This document shows positions 1-7,772 of a stretch of 17,794 nucleotides of DNA, one piece after another. The notes under the pieces are model-generated. The model was given only the letters and a program-made list of their open reading frames with translations, made no database searches and was not told the DNA's origin. This DNA comes from CAISIP01 sp039934375 (GTDB lineage: Bacteria; Pseudomonadota; Gammaproteobacteria; Burkholderiales; Burkholderiaceae_C), in NCBI GenBank assembly GCA_039934375.1, contig JBDTMH010000075.1, positions 1-17,794 on the forward strand, in the 5' to 3' direction. The translations under genes and the position numbers were made by a program. Each line of letters opens with the position of its first letter. Within the stretch, counting starts at the first letter, position 1.

Positions 1-374
1 ATGTCGTCGTCAAGCTTGATCAGCATATGGGCCGGCACCCGCACGTATTCGGCCAACCCGCCGTCGAAGGTCTCGCCCAGCAGACCGCCATTGACACGGT
101 CGATTGGATCGACCAGCACCCGGTCGCCGCGTTGGAATCCCTGAACCTGGGCGCCCAAGTCGACCACCTCGCCGGCCACGTCAATGCCGATGATCAGCGG
201 CAGCGGCACCTTGATTCCCGGCATGCCGTTGCGCGTGAACACGTCATGGTAGTTGAGCGCGCACGCCCCCACCTTGAGGATCACGTCGCCTGGACCCATC
301 TCCGGCTTACGATAGGCGGGTTGGTAGACCAGTTTTTCCAGTCCGCCGTGTTCATGTAGTACTACTGCACGCAT
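1..374 (-). CDS. MDR-family oxidoreductase (quinone reductase / alcohol dehydrogenase-like), N-terminal part
   Basis: This is the N-terminal 124 residues of a medium-chain dehydrogenase/reductase; the gene continues past the left edge, so the Rossmann cofactor domain is not visible. The protein begins MRAVVLHEHGG and carries the GroES-like domain, with ALNYHDVFTRNGMPG and the glycine motif GIDVAGEVVDLG around residues 63-74. The ATG at 374 is preceded by AAGGAG with 8 bases of spacing, which decides the start. The usual catalytic GHE motif is GID here, so a zinc-free quinone-reductase-like enzyme is at least as likely as an alcohol dehydrogenase. It is the last gene seen in the long minus-strand operon, 24 bases after the thioesterase stop, and probably reduces or oxidises an intermediate of the same pathway (inference). 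The family is clear; the substrate is unknown. Confidence 0.85.
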   Translation of the reverse strand, partial: MRAVVLHEHGGLEKLVYQPAYRKPEMGPGDVILKVGACALNYHDVFTRNGMPGIKVPLPLIIGIDVAGEVVDLGAQVQGFQRGDRVLVDPIDRVNGGLLGETFDGGLAEYVRVPAHMLIKLDDD

Positions 375-398
375 GTCATATTCTCCTTATGTTTGCCG

Positions 399-857
399 TC
401 ACCGGCTGCGGGTCAGATAGACGCCCCGGCCGCTGGCGATCAGCGCGTCATGCTCGTCGTAAAGCTGGGCCTCGGCCGTCGCCAGGGTGCCACCCAGCTT
501 GATCACGCGTGCGCGTGCCAACAGCGGTCCAGGCATGGCTGCCTTGTGGAAATCAACGCGCATGTCGATGGTCGGAACACCGCGTCCGAGCCGGGCTGCA
601 ATGGCGTAGTCCGCCGCCAGGTCGATCAGCGCCGCGAGTATTCCGCCGTGGGTGTAGCGGATGTCCGGGTCGGACACAAACTCCTCGCGCCATGGCATCG
701 TGATCTCCACGCTGTGCGCGTCGAGTTTGCTCAGGCTCACACCTAGCCATTTGTGAAACGGCGAGTTGGGCACCATCGCGGCCAGCGTCTCGAAGTCCAG
801 CTTGGGCCCATCGATACTGTGTGCGGATGGGGGGGAATTTGTTGGGGCATTGTTCAT
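399..857 (-). CDS. PaaI-type hotdog-fold acyl-CoA thioesterase
   Basis: A 152-residue single-domain hotdog protein, the usual size for PaaI/4HBT thioesterases, which hydrolyse acyl- or aryl-CoA to the free acid and CoA in the cytoplasm. The signature HGG is at residues 70-72, followed nine residues later by the acidic residue D79 on the central helix. The second half has the expected strand pattern (VDFHKAAMPGPLL, then LATAEAQLYDEHDALIASG). An upstream in-frame extension exists, but the ATG at 857 has AAGAAGG about 7 bases before it and matches where family homology begins. It follows livF after a 46-base gap and precedes the MDR oxidoreductase. It probably releases CoA from stalled or end-product thioesters of the operon's pathway (inference). 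The same fold recurs, with the key His changed, in the divergent regulator at 11307-12446. Confidence 0.9.
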   Translation of the reverse strand: MNNAPTNSPPSAHSIDGPKLDFETLAAMVPNSPFHKWLGVSLSKLDAHSVEITMPWREEFVSDPDIRYTHGGILAALIDLAADYAIAARLGRGVPTIDMRVDFHKAAMPGPLLARARVIKLGGTLATAEAQLYDEHDALIASGRGVYLTRSR

Positions 858-903
858 GCGTTGACCTTCTTGATGACCCGCAATGCGGAAACGGATGGAA
901 AAC

Positions 904-1635
904 TCATTGGCCTCCGAGATAGAGCTGTGCGACCTTGGGGTCTTCCAGCAGGTTCTGCCCCGAGCCTTCGTAGGCGTTGCGTCCCAGGTCCAGAACGTAG
1001 CCACGGTGCGAGAGCGCTAGCGCAGGCTTGGCGTTCTGCTCCACCATGAGGATGCTGACGCCCGCCCGGTTGATGGCGGCAACCTGCTCGAACATGGCCT
1101 GCACGAAACGCGGTGCAAGTCCGGCAGTCGGCTCGTCCAGTAGCATGATCCGGGGATCGGGCATCAGAGCGCGCGCCATGGCCAGCATCTGCCGCTCTCC
1201 ACCTGACAGGTTGCCGGCCGGTTGCGTCACGCGTTCCGCCAGACGTGGAAACAATTCCAACATGATCGCCAGCCGCTGTTTCAGCGCAAGGTCCTTGCGC
1301 GGTGTCAATCCGATCTCGAGGTTTTCGCGCACCGACAAGGTCTCAAAAACGTTGTCGCGTTGCGGCACGTAGCCCAGACCGTGTCGGACGATGGCGCTGG
1401 ACGCCAGGCCCGTAATGCTGGTGCCCTTGAGCGTGATGCGCCCGCCCTTCAGTTTCACAAGCCCGATCATGGCCTTGAGCAAAGTGGACTTTCCGGCGCC
1501 GTTGGGGCCCACGACGGTCACCATCTCGCCTTCGCGCACCACCAGATCCACGCCGTTCAGAATGTCGACCTCGGGCGTATAGCCCGCCACGACCCGTTCC
1601 ACCTGCAACACCACGGAAGCGTCGGATGGTGTCAT
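904..1635 (-). CDS. livF: Branched-chain-amino-acid-type ABC importer ATPase, LivF
   Basis: The second of the two ATPases of a Liv/HAAT-type importer (243 residues, typical length). It binds and hydrolyses ATP at the cytoplasmic face of the LivH-LivM permease. Visible motifs are Walker A GPNGAGKS at 43-50, the signature LSGGE at 143-147 and Walker B with IMLLDEP at 163-169. LivF-typical features are the short length and the stretch YVPQRDNVFETLSVRENL. The ATG at 1635 overlaps the livG stop by four bases (ATGA) and has GGAGGG upstream, so translation is coupled. Such importers in Burkholderiales often carry aromatic or dicarboxylic acids, ureas or amides rather than leucine. Its enclosure among catabolic genes suggests that here, but the substrate is not determined. 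Confidence 0.95.
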   Translation of the reverse strand: MTPSDASVVLQVERVVAGYTPEVDILNGVDLVVREGEMVTVVGPNGAGKSTLLKAMIGLVKLKGGRITLKGTSITGLASSAIVRHGLGYVPQRDNVFETLSVRENLEIGLTPRKDLALKQRLAIMLELFPRLAERVTQPAGNLSGGERQMLAMARALMPDPRIMLLDEPTAGLAPRFVQAMFEQVAAINRAGVSILMVEQNAKPALALSHRGYVLDLGRNAYEGSGQNLLEDPKVAQLYLGGQ

Positions 1636-2405
1636 TCCGTGGTCCCTCCGAGATAGGCCTCGATGACCTTCGGGTCCGCGCGCACGCTCTGCGGCGGGCC
1701 ATCTGCGATCACGGTGCCTTGCGCCATGACGATGACCCGGTCAGCTCGAGTCATCACGACATCCATGTCATGTTCGACGAACAGGAAAGTTATGCCTTGT
1801 TCACGCCGAAGCGTTTCGATGTGGTCCAGCAAACGATGACCCAGGGTTGGGTTGACTCCGGCCATGGGCTCGTCGAGCAGCACGATCTTGGGTTCGGTCA
1901 TGAGGATGCGTGCCGCCTCCAGCAACTTGCGCTGCCCGCCAGACAAGTTGCCCGCGTAGTCGCCGACCTTGGCGTCGAGACCGAACACTTTGAGCAGTTC
2001 CATGGCACGTGTCCTTGCCGACCGCTCGGAGACTCTTGCGCGACCTGCTTGCAGCAACAGGCCTGCAAGGTGCTCGCCCGGCTGGCGCGGATTCGCCAGC
2101 AACATGTTGTCCAGCACACTCAGCCCCGCGAAAACGCGCGTCAACTGAAAGGTGCGCGCCAACCCAAGTTGCGTGATGTTGTGCGGAGCCATGCCATCAA
2201 TGCGCCGATCCTGCAGGCGAACTGAACCCTTGTCGGGCCGCGTCACGCCACTGATAAGATCAAACATGGTGGTCTTGCCGGCACCATTCGGCCCGATCAG
2301 AGCCGTCACGGAACCGGCCTTCACGCTGAAGCTTGCGCAGGCCACCGCGCGCAGGCCACCGAAAGTTTTCGAAACACCGCCCACGACAAGGATGTCACCA
2401 GTCAC
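1632..2405 (-). CDS. livG: Branched-chain-amino-acid-type ABC importer ATPase, LivG
   Basis: A 257-residue LivG-type ATPase, partner of LivF in the nucleotide-binding heterodimer. Walker A is GPNGAGKT at 38-45, the signature LSGGQ at 154-158 and Walker B IVLLDEP at 174-180, followed by MAGVNP, which is typical of LivG. The LivG-specific insertion between Walker A and signature (LARTFQLTRVFAGLSVLDN and the following segment) is present. The start is GTG at 2405, preceded by a strong GGAGG Shine-Dalgarno sequence with about 7 bases of spacing. This strong site fits independent initiation after the 52-base gap from livM, one of the larger gaps in the operon. The stop overlaps the livF start. Confidence 0.95.
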   Translation of the reverse strand: MTGDILVVGGVSKTFGGLRAVACASFSVKAGSVTALIGPNGAGKTTMFDLISGVTRPDKGSVRLQDRRIDGMAPHNITQLGLARTFQLTRVFAGLSVLDNMLLANPRQPGEHLAGLLLQAGRARVSERSARTRAMELLKVFGLDAKVGDYAGNLSGGQRKLLEAARILMTEPKIVLLDEPMAGVNPTLGHRLLDHIETLRREQGITFLFVEHDMDVVMTRADRVIVMAQGTVIADGPPQSVRADPKVIEAYLGGTTE

Positions 2406-2457
2406 CGCGACACCTCCGTCGCTAGGCTGCAGTCACCGTTGGAGATACCGCCGCGGC

Positions 2458-3384
2458 TCATGATCGGGCCACCATTTCCGCACGACTGCCGAGAATGCCT
2501 TGTGGTCGCCACATGCTCAGGCCAATAAGGAACAGGCCCACAATGATGAAACGCAGCGATGCCTGCTGGCCGCCGTTCAGCCCGAAATCGAGAAAGCGCG
2601 TGCCCTCAATCAAACTCCAGAACAATACGCTGCCCAGCGCCACGCCCCAATAACTGGCAATGCCCCCAAGCACCAGCGCGGCGTAACCCAGGAAAGTAAA
2701 GGTGGGATCGAAGACTGTGGGATACAAGTAGGTGACGTTGAGCGCCAGGAAAAAGCCGGCGATCGCGGCCAGTGCTGCGGCAATACCCAGAGATTGCAGT
2801 TTGTAGGACAGCACGTTCTTGCCCAGTCCGGAGGCCGCGTCTTCGTCCTCGCGCACCGCCTTGAGCACGCGTCCCCACGGTGTCTTCTGCAAGGCCGCGA
2901 GACTGGTCAATAGCAGGAGAAAGACGCCCCAGACCGCGACCAGCAGGGGCAACTGGGTTCTATTTTCCAGACCCAGAGGTGCCAAGCGCGCCAGCGCCCA
3001 TGCCACGAAGGCGCGCCATTCGCCATCGAACCCCACCACACCTTGGTTGCCACCGGAAAACTCGGCGTTCTGCAGCGTGTAGCGGACGATCTCGGCGAAC
3101 GCAATGGTGGCGATCGCAAAATAGTCCGATCGCAGCCGCAGTGACGGCAAGCCCACCAGCACCCCGGCAAACACGGCCAGCGCCACGCTTGCCGGCAATG
3201 CCGCCCATAGCGACCAACTGTGATCGGTGACCAGCAGCCCCACGGTGTAGGCCCCAATCGCCATGAAGCCCGCCTGACCGAAGTTGAGAATACCGGTGAA
3301 GCCGGCATTGAGCTGCAAGCCGAGCGTGAAAATTCCGTAGATGCCTGCCACCACACCCACGCCGATCCAAAAATCGAAGCTCAT
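2458..3384 (-). CDS. livM: Branched-chain-amino-acid-type ABC importer permease, LivM
   Basis: A 308-residue inner-membrane permease of the LivM class, which forms the translocation pore with LivH. Multiple hydrophobic segments run through the protein. The family stretch LNAGFTGILNFGQAGFMAIGAYTVG lies near the N-terminus (about residues 26-50), and the cytoplasmic ATPase-contact loop TPWGRVLKAVREDEDAASGLGKN is near residue 180. The C-terminal MWRPQGILG motif is also typical. The ATG at 3384 overlaps the livH stop by four bases (ATGA), so it is translationally coupled. Confidence in family and role is high; the transported compound is unknown. Confidence 0.94.
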   Translation of the reverse strand: MSFDFWIGVGVVAGIYGIFTLGLQLNAGFTGILNFGQAGFMAIGAYTVGLLVTDHSWSLWAALPASVALAVFAGVLVGLPSLRLRSDYFAIATIAFAEIVRYTLQNAEFSGGNQGVVGFDGEWRAFVAWALARLAPLGLENRTQLPLLVAVWGVFLLLLTSLAALQKTPWGRVLKAVREDEDAASGLGKNVLSYKLQSLGIAAALAAIAGFFLALNVTYLYPTVFDPTFTFLGYAALVLGGIASYWGVALGSVLFWSLIEGTRFLDFGLNGGQQASLRFIIVGLFLIGLSMWRPQGILGSRAEMVARS

Positions 3385-4349
3385 GATTTGCGCCTTGTTT
3401 TACCGAAGATGCCCTGCGGAAGCACCAATAGTGTGAGGATCAGGATCACGAAGCCGACTGACGGCTTCCAGCGGGGGTTGAAGAACAGCGTCGCCCACTC
3501 CTGCGAAAGTCCGATGATCAGGCCACCCACCAGCGCGCCGTACGCATTGCCGATGCCCCCCAGGATCGCAGCAGCAAAAAGGCTCAGCAAGAGCGTCAAT
3601 CCAAAGTTTGGATTGAAAGTGCCAATGGCGGCTGCGTATAGCAACCCGGCCAGGCCGGCCAACGACCCGGATAGCAGCCAGGTGACGATCACGATACGCC
3701 GGGTCTCAACCCCCGAGACCTCCGCCAGCGCGCGATTGTCGGCGTAGGCCCGCATCTGTTTGCCCAGTAGCGTGTGGCGGAGCATCAACCCGACCAGACC
3801 CATCGTGATCATGCCGCTTACCAGGACAATGCCCTGCATCATGCCCAGCCGCATTCCGCCAAACTCGAACGAACTCAGGATATCGATGCCCAGAGTGCGT
3901 GCCTGCCCCCCGGACACGAACTGAATGGAGAAGCGGATCACCAACGCCAGGCCAATGGCTGTCAGAAACAACTGCAGTGAACCAGCCCGCGCTTCGCGCA
4001 TCCGGCGCCAGACCAGAGACTCGGTCGCATAGGCGAGCAATGCGGTTGCGGCAATCGCGCCGGGCACTGCCAGCGCGAGCGGCAATCCGAGGGTGGACAA
4101 TCCGATGGTGAAGTATGCGCCGGCCGTCAACAGGTCGCCGTGCGCGAAATTGACCAGACGCAACACGCCGAACACCAGGGTGAGACCAATCGCCCCCAGT
4201 CCCAGATAGGAACCGGCCACCAGCCCGTTGAGGGTAGCCTGACCAGCGGCCACCAACCCGAATGCACCGGCCAGAACTGCCGCTACACCGGCCAGTCCAA
4301 TGAGCACCAGTGCGGGTCTGGAAATGCGCGCAAGAAAAGGTGGTGACAT
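3381..4349 (-). CDS. livH: Branched-chain-amino-acid-type ABC importer permease, LivH
   Basis: A 322-residue permease of the LivH class with about eight hydrophobic segments. Diagnostic stretches are NGLVAGSYLGLGAIGLTLVFG and LVNFAHGDLLTAGAYF near the N-terminus. The cytoplasmic loop LLGKQMRAYADNRALAEVSGV is near residue 195, and GGIGNAYGALVGGLIIG lies in the C-terminal part. An upstream TTG at 4352 is possible, but the ATG at 4349 with GAGGA about 7 bases before it is the better start. It follows the second permease of the other importer by only 18 bases. The Liv membrane and ATPase genes are therefore downstream of a complete unrelated ABC importer, although their presumed binding protein is the first gene of the operon. 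Confidence 0.94.
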   Translation of the reverse strand: MSPPFLARISRPALVLIGLAGVAAVLAGAFGLVAAGQATLNGLVAGSYLGLGAIGLTLVFGVLRLVNFAHGDLLTAGAYFTIGLSTLGLPLALAVPGAIAATALLAYATESLVWRRMREARAGSLQLFLTAIGLALVIRFSIQFVSGGQARTLGIDILSSFEFGGMRLGMMQGIVLVSGMITMGLVGLMLRHTLLGKQMRAYADNRALAEVSGVETRRIVIVTWLLSGSLAGLAGLLYAAAIGTFNPNFGLTLLLSLFAAAILGGIGNAYGALVGGLIIGLSQEWATLFFNPRWKPSVGFVILILTLLVLPQGIFGKTRRKS

Positions 4350-4367
4350 CAAATTTTCCTCATCGGA

Positions 4368-5129
4368 TCAGCTCTGGTGCGGCCAGAAAACGATATGCCT
4401 GCGCAGCAGCTCCAGCAGATAGCCCAGAATGCCGCCAATAGCCGCCAGCGATACCACCCCGGCGAACATCACCGCAATGTTCAGCTCACTGGAATAGGTC
4501 TTGATCAAGTAACCCAGGCCGGCACTGGACGCAACGAATTCAGACACGACGCAGCCGATGAAGGACAGCACCAGCGCAATCTGCAATCCAGCCAGGATGT
4601 GGTTTGCTGCACTCGGAAGCCTCACGTCCACCAAAGTGCGCCAGCGACTGGCCGACGCCGCCCGGTACAGGTCGAGCAAATTGCCGTCGGCCGACATCAG
4701 GCCGGCCACGGTGTTGATGAACATCGGGAAGAAGCACAACAATCCGACGGTCACCAGCTTGGAGGAAAGCCCAACGCCAAAATAGACCACGATGAGCGGC
4801 GCAACCGCCACCGTGGGCATCGACTGTATTGCGATCACGATCGGATACAACGTCAAGCGAACCGGGCGCCATTCCACGGCAATCAATCCCATCACCAACC
4901 CGAGCAGCGAACCCACCAGCCAACCACCCAGCGCACCTTGCAGTGTGAACGCAGCATGCGGCCAGAAGCTGCCACCGATCCAGCCACGTAGCAACTCGCC
5001 GCCGACCGCCAGCGGCCCCGGAAGCATCTGGGGGGACAACGCAAATGCAGAGATCGCTCCCACCCATAAGCTCAGCAGCACGGCCACCGTGAGGGCCGTG
5101 GCAATGAAGACTTTGGCGGCTTCACGCAT
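4368..5129 (-). CDS. SsuC/TauC/NrtB-type ABC importer permease (second of two)
   Basis: A 253-residue inner-membrane permease of the binding-protein-dependent family used for sulfonates, taurine, nitrate, thiamine precursors and aromatic acids. About six hydrophobic helices are visible. The ATPase-contact loop is near residues 150-170, with DLYRAASASRWRTLVDVRLP as the EAA motif region. CFFPMFINTVAGL just before it is typical of the family. Longer in-frame starts exist (for example ATG at 5153), but the ATG at 5129 has AGGGA 8 bases upstream and overlaps the preceding stop by only eight bases. It is clearly paralogous to the adjacent permease at 5122-5910, so the pore may be a heterodimer rather than the usual homodimer. 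Substrate unknown. Confidence 0.9.
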   Translation of the reverse strand: MREAAKVFIATALTVAVLLSLWVGAISAFALSPQMLPGPLAVGGELLRGWIGGSFWPHAAFTLQGALGGWLVGSLLGLVMGLIAVEWRPVRLTLYPIVIAIQSMPTVAVAPLIVVYFGVGLSSKLVTVGLLCFFPMFINTVAGLMSADGNLLDLYRAASASRWRTLVDVRLPSAANHILAGLQIALVLSFIGCVVSEFVASSAGLGYLIKTYSSELNIAVMFAGVVSLAAIGGILGYLLELLRRHIVFWPHQS

Positions 5130-5910
5130 GGCCGGGTTCCCTATGTCCGCCATCCCAGAACAGCAGTCGCGTGCGCAGCAACCGCACTGCAGCGTTGCAC
5201 AGCAGCCCGACCACCCCCAACACCAAGAGGCCGCCGAACGACAGCGGCAGGTCGAACCGGGTCGAGGCATCCTGTATCAGAAAGCCCATCCCGCGCGTCG
5301 AGCTGATGAACTCCATGACGACACATCCAATCAGCGCGAACGCCACCGCCACTTCCAGGCCGGCGAACAGATGCACCAGCGAGCCCGGAAGTTTGACGTG
5401 GCGCCAAATGTGCGCACGGCTGGCCCCGGCTGCGCGAAACAGGTCCACCAGGTTGGGATCAAAGGCTCGGAACCCCGCCAGCGCGTTAGTGAAGATTGGA
5501 AAGAAGCAAATCAACGCCACCAGAACCACGTTGCCACCAATGTCGAAGCCCGCCCATAAAAAGACCAGCGGTGCGATGGCCACCTTGGGTGTCGCTTGCA
5601 CCGCGACCAATGGCAGCAACAATGCACGTTCGGCCCAGCGGGATTCAGAAATCAACGCGGCAAAAAATATAGCAATGGCAGCGCTTGCAAGGTAACCGAT
5701 TGCAGTGGCGATGAGTGTGGGTTTGAGCTGCGCCCAGATCGTTCCATCCATGATATTGGCAATCAACGCCGCGGCGACCTGCAAGGGCTGGGGCAGCAGA
5801 TAGTCCGGTACCCAGGCACGCACCGCCACGAGGTGCCAAACCGCCAGCAGTACCAGTACGCCGGCCATCGGGTACAGGATCACCGCGAGGTGGCTGCGCT
5901 CAGTTTGCAT
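5122..5910 (-). CDS. SsuC/TauC/NrtB-type ABC importer permease (first of two)
   Basis: A 262-residue inner-membrane permease, paralogue of the next gene. It has a first helix near residues 8-28 and the periplasmic-side motif PDYLLPQPLQV typical of this family. The contact loop is DLFRAAGASRAHIWRHVKLP, preceded by CFFPIFTNALAGF. The ATG at 5910 is chosen because it lies just before the stop of the upstream ATPase (11-base overlap) and leaves a family-typical N-terminus. The longer in-frame extension to 5967 would run deep into the ATPase gene. Both permeases keep the EAA-loop residues, so both are expected to dock an ATPase subunit. Substrate unknown. Confidence 0.9.
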   Translation of the reverse strand: MQTERSHLAVILYPMAGVLVLLAVWHLVAVRAWVPDYLLPQPLQVAAALIANIMDGTIWAQLKPTLIATAIGYLASAAIAIFFAALISESRWAERALLLPLVAVQATPKVAIAPLVFLWAGFDIGGNVVLVALICFFPIFTNALAGFRAFDPNLVDLFRAAGASRAHIWRHVKLPGSLVHLFAGLEVAVAFALIGCVVMEFISSTRGMGFLIQDASTRFDLPLSFGGLLVLGVVGLLCNAAVRLLRTRLLFWDGGHREPGHA

Positions 5911-6745
5911 CGGCGGTATCCGGCTGCATGGCCTGGAACATGTTGCGCAGGTGCTTGCAATAACCACCGAATTCGGTTGACGCCATCATGTCCATGGACC
6001 GTGGGCGTGGTAGCACGACATTCAGCGCATCAACGATACGCCCCGGACGCGGCCCCATCACCAGCACCCGATCCGAGAGGTATACCGCCTCGGGGATCGA
6101 ATGCGTGATGAACAACACCGTCTTGCCACTGCCCGCCCAGATACGCAACAGCTCGTCCATCATGGATTCACGCGTCATCGCGTCCAAAGCGGCGAACGGT
6201 TCGTCCATCAGCAGCAGTTGGGGGTCGCTCAGCAAGGCGCGGGCAATTCCCACACGCTGCTGCATGCCACCCGACAATTCGTGCGGGTAATGCTCCGCAA
6301 ATCGCTCCAGTCCTACCATTTCCAGCAAGCCTGTGGCTCGCTTGCGATGGATCGCCGTGACTTCTCCACGCGCATGCACCGGCACCAACACGTTGTCGAT
6401 GACACGCTTCCAGGGTAGCAAGGTCGGCCGCTGGAACACGATCCCCACATCCGGCCGTGGCGCACTGACCCGGGTACCCGCAAGCGAGATGCTGCCCGTA
6501 GTGGCTGGCAACAGACCCGTGGCAAGTTTGAGCAAGGTCGACTTGCCACAGCCCGACGGGCCGAGCAAAGACACGAACTCGCCCCGGTTCAATGTGAAGC
6601 TCAGGTTCTCCAGTGCCGCCAGTGGTCCCCGGCTTGTGGGGTAGACGAGCGAGAGCCCCTCTACTTCCAACTGCGTCAAACCAGCCTCACTTGGCACTGC
6701 GCGCTTGCCGCTCGACGACCAGGGGGTCGAAGTTGTTAATGGCAT
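5900..6745 (-). CDS. SsuB/TauB/NrtD-type ABC importer ATPase
   Basis: The cytoplasmic ATPase energising the two neighbouring permeases. Numbered from the ATG at 6745 (281 residues), Walker A is GPSGCGKS at 62-69, the Q-loop is VFQRPTLLPW with Q105, the signature LSGGM is at 157-161 and Walker B LLLMDEP at 177-183, followed by ALDAMTR. All match the nitrate/sulfonate/taurine subfamily. The start is uncertain. ATG 6745 overlaps the upstream gene by 59 bases and has no clear ribosome site. GTG 6697 (11-base overlap) and TTG 6679, which has GAGG 5 bases before it, are alternatives, and family homology begins only near residue 26 (LEVEGLSLVY). The stop overlaps the first permease gene. Confidence 0.9.
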   Translation of the reverse strand: MPLTTSTPWSSSGKRAVPSEAGLTQLEVEGLSLVYPTSRGPLAALENLSFTLNRGEFVSLLGPSGCGKSTLLKLATGLLPATTGSISLAGTRVSAPRPDVGIVFQRPTLLPWKRVIDNVLVPVHARGEVTAIHRKRATGLLEMVGLERFAEHYPHELSGGMQQRVGIARALLSDPQLLLMDEPFAALDAMTRESMMDELLRIWAGSGKTVLFITHSIPEAVYLSDRVLVMGPRPGRIVDALNVVLPRPRSMDMMASTEFGGYCKHLRNMFQAMQPDTADAN

Positions 6746-7772
6746 CGACGAACTGGCCCGAGTAGAGCTTGCTCAGGTCAAGGTCCGCACGCGGTATCTG
6801 TCCTTCGTCGGCCAGCACCTTGATCAGAGTCTTCCAGGAAGACTCCGTGTAGGAACCGATCTTCTTGCTCGGCACGCCGGTGTAATCGTCTACAGCCGCG
6901 CGGTCAAACATGGCCTGCTTCATATCCATCGCCAGCTGCTCTGCTTCCTTGCCCGGGGCCGGCTTGGCCGTGGGCACCGCTTCCCAGTAAGCACGCACGC
7001 AGCCCTCGACGTTGGCCTTGCAGGCCACCCAGGACTTGGCGATCGCGCGTCCGAAATTGCCGACCAACTTTGGATTCTCGGCAATCAGCTTGTTGGGTGC
7101 AACTATTCCGTTCGAAAAGATGGTGCGGTACTGCTCGGGAATCGGCAATCGACGCAGCGGAATGCCCGATAGCTCCATGCGGCCATGCTCGCTCACGAAC
7201 ATGTTCATCGCATCGACCTCGCCATTCTGCAAGCGGCGCCAGGCTGCCGCGCCCAGCCCGATCGGCAGGAACTCGACGTCTTTTCCGGCCGTGAGGTTTG
7301 CCGTCGCAAGCATGGCGCGCGTGAGCGGCAGGTTACCTGAAGTGGGTGCAATCACACCTAGCTTCTTGCCTTTGAGGTCCGCAATCGTCTTGATGGGGCT
7401 CGACTCCAGCACAGCGAACTCGAACGACTGGGCGCGGAACCAGTTCATCACGAACGTGACGGGCAGCGGCTGACCCTTCGCCAGTGCGGTGATGGCCAGA
7501 TCCGGTATAGCAATGCCAAGGTGTACCTGGCCGCTGGCAACCATCGGCAGCAGGACACCGCTGCCATTCACGGTGACCATTTCCAGCTTCAAGTTCTCAT
7601 CCTTGTAGTAACCGAGCTTATTGCCGTAAAAAATGAATGCGAACTGGACGTTAGGCGGCGCGGGAAACCCGAGGATTGCCTTTTCCTGCGCTAAGACCGG
7701 TGCCGTGACACCGGCTGCGGCCATGAGCGCCACAGGGACTGCGGCGCGACGAAATATGGACAGAAGTTTCAC
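6687..7772 (-). CDS. NMT1/SsuA-type ABC substrate-binding protein
   Basis: A 361-residue periplasmic binding protein for the second importer. The N-terminus has a Sec signal peptide: a basic MKLLSIFRR, a hydrophobic stretch and an AQ cleavage site near residues 28-29. The mature part shows hallmarks of the NMT1/SsuA family: the early YGNKLGYYKDENLKLEM, then VASGQVHLGIA, then LKGKKLGVIAPTSGN and GEVDAMNMF. The start codon is GTG at 7772, which shares four bases (GTGA) with the stop of the amidohydrolase and has AGGA upstream, so it is translationally coupled. The long C-terminal helical part (about residues 240-361) is consistent with aromatic or bulky substrates, but this is weak. Ligand unknown; family assignment firm. 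Confidence 0.9.
   Translation of the reverse strand: MKLLSIFRRAAVPVALMAAAGVTAPVLAQEKAILGFPAPPNVQFAFIFYGNKLGYYKDENLKLEMVTVNGSGVLLPMVASGQVHLGIAIPDLAITALAKGQPLPVTFVMNWFRAQSFEFAVLESSPIKTIADLKGKKLGVIAPTSGNLPLTRAMLATANLTAGKDVEFLPIGLGAAAWRRLQNGEVDAMNMFVSEHGRMELSGIPLRRLPIPEQYRTIFSNGIVAPNKLIAENPKLVGNFGRAIAKSWVACKANVEGCVRAYWEAVPTAKPAPGKEAEQLAMDMKQAMFDRAAVDDYTGVPSKKIGSYTESSWKTLIKVLADEGQIPRADLDLSKLYSGQFVDAINNFDPLVVERQARSAK

Noticed and set aside
4792..5559. A 255-codon plus-strand open frame across the two permeases
   Set aside because: It is antisense to two motif-bearing permease genes and its product is a polar low-complexity mix without recognisable motifs.
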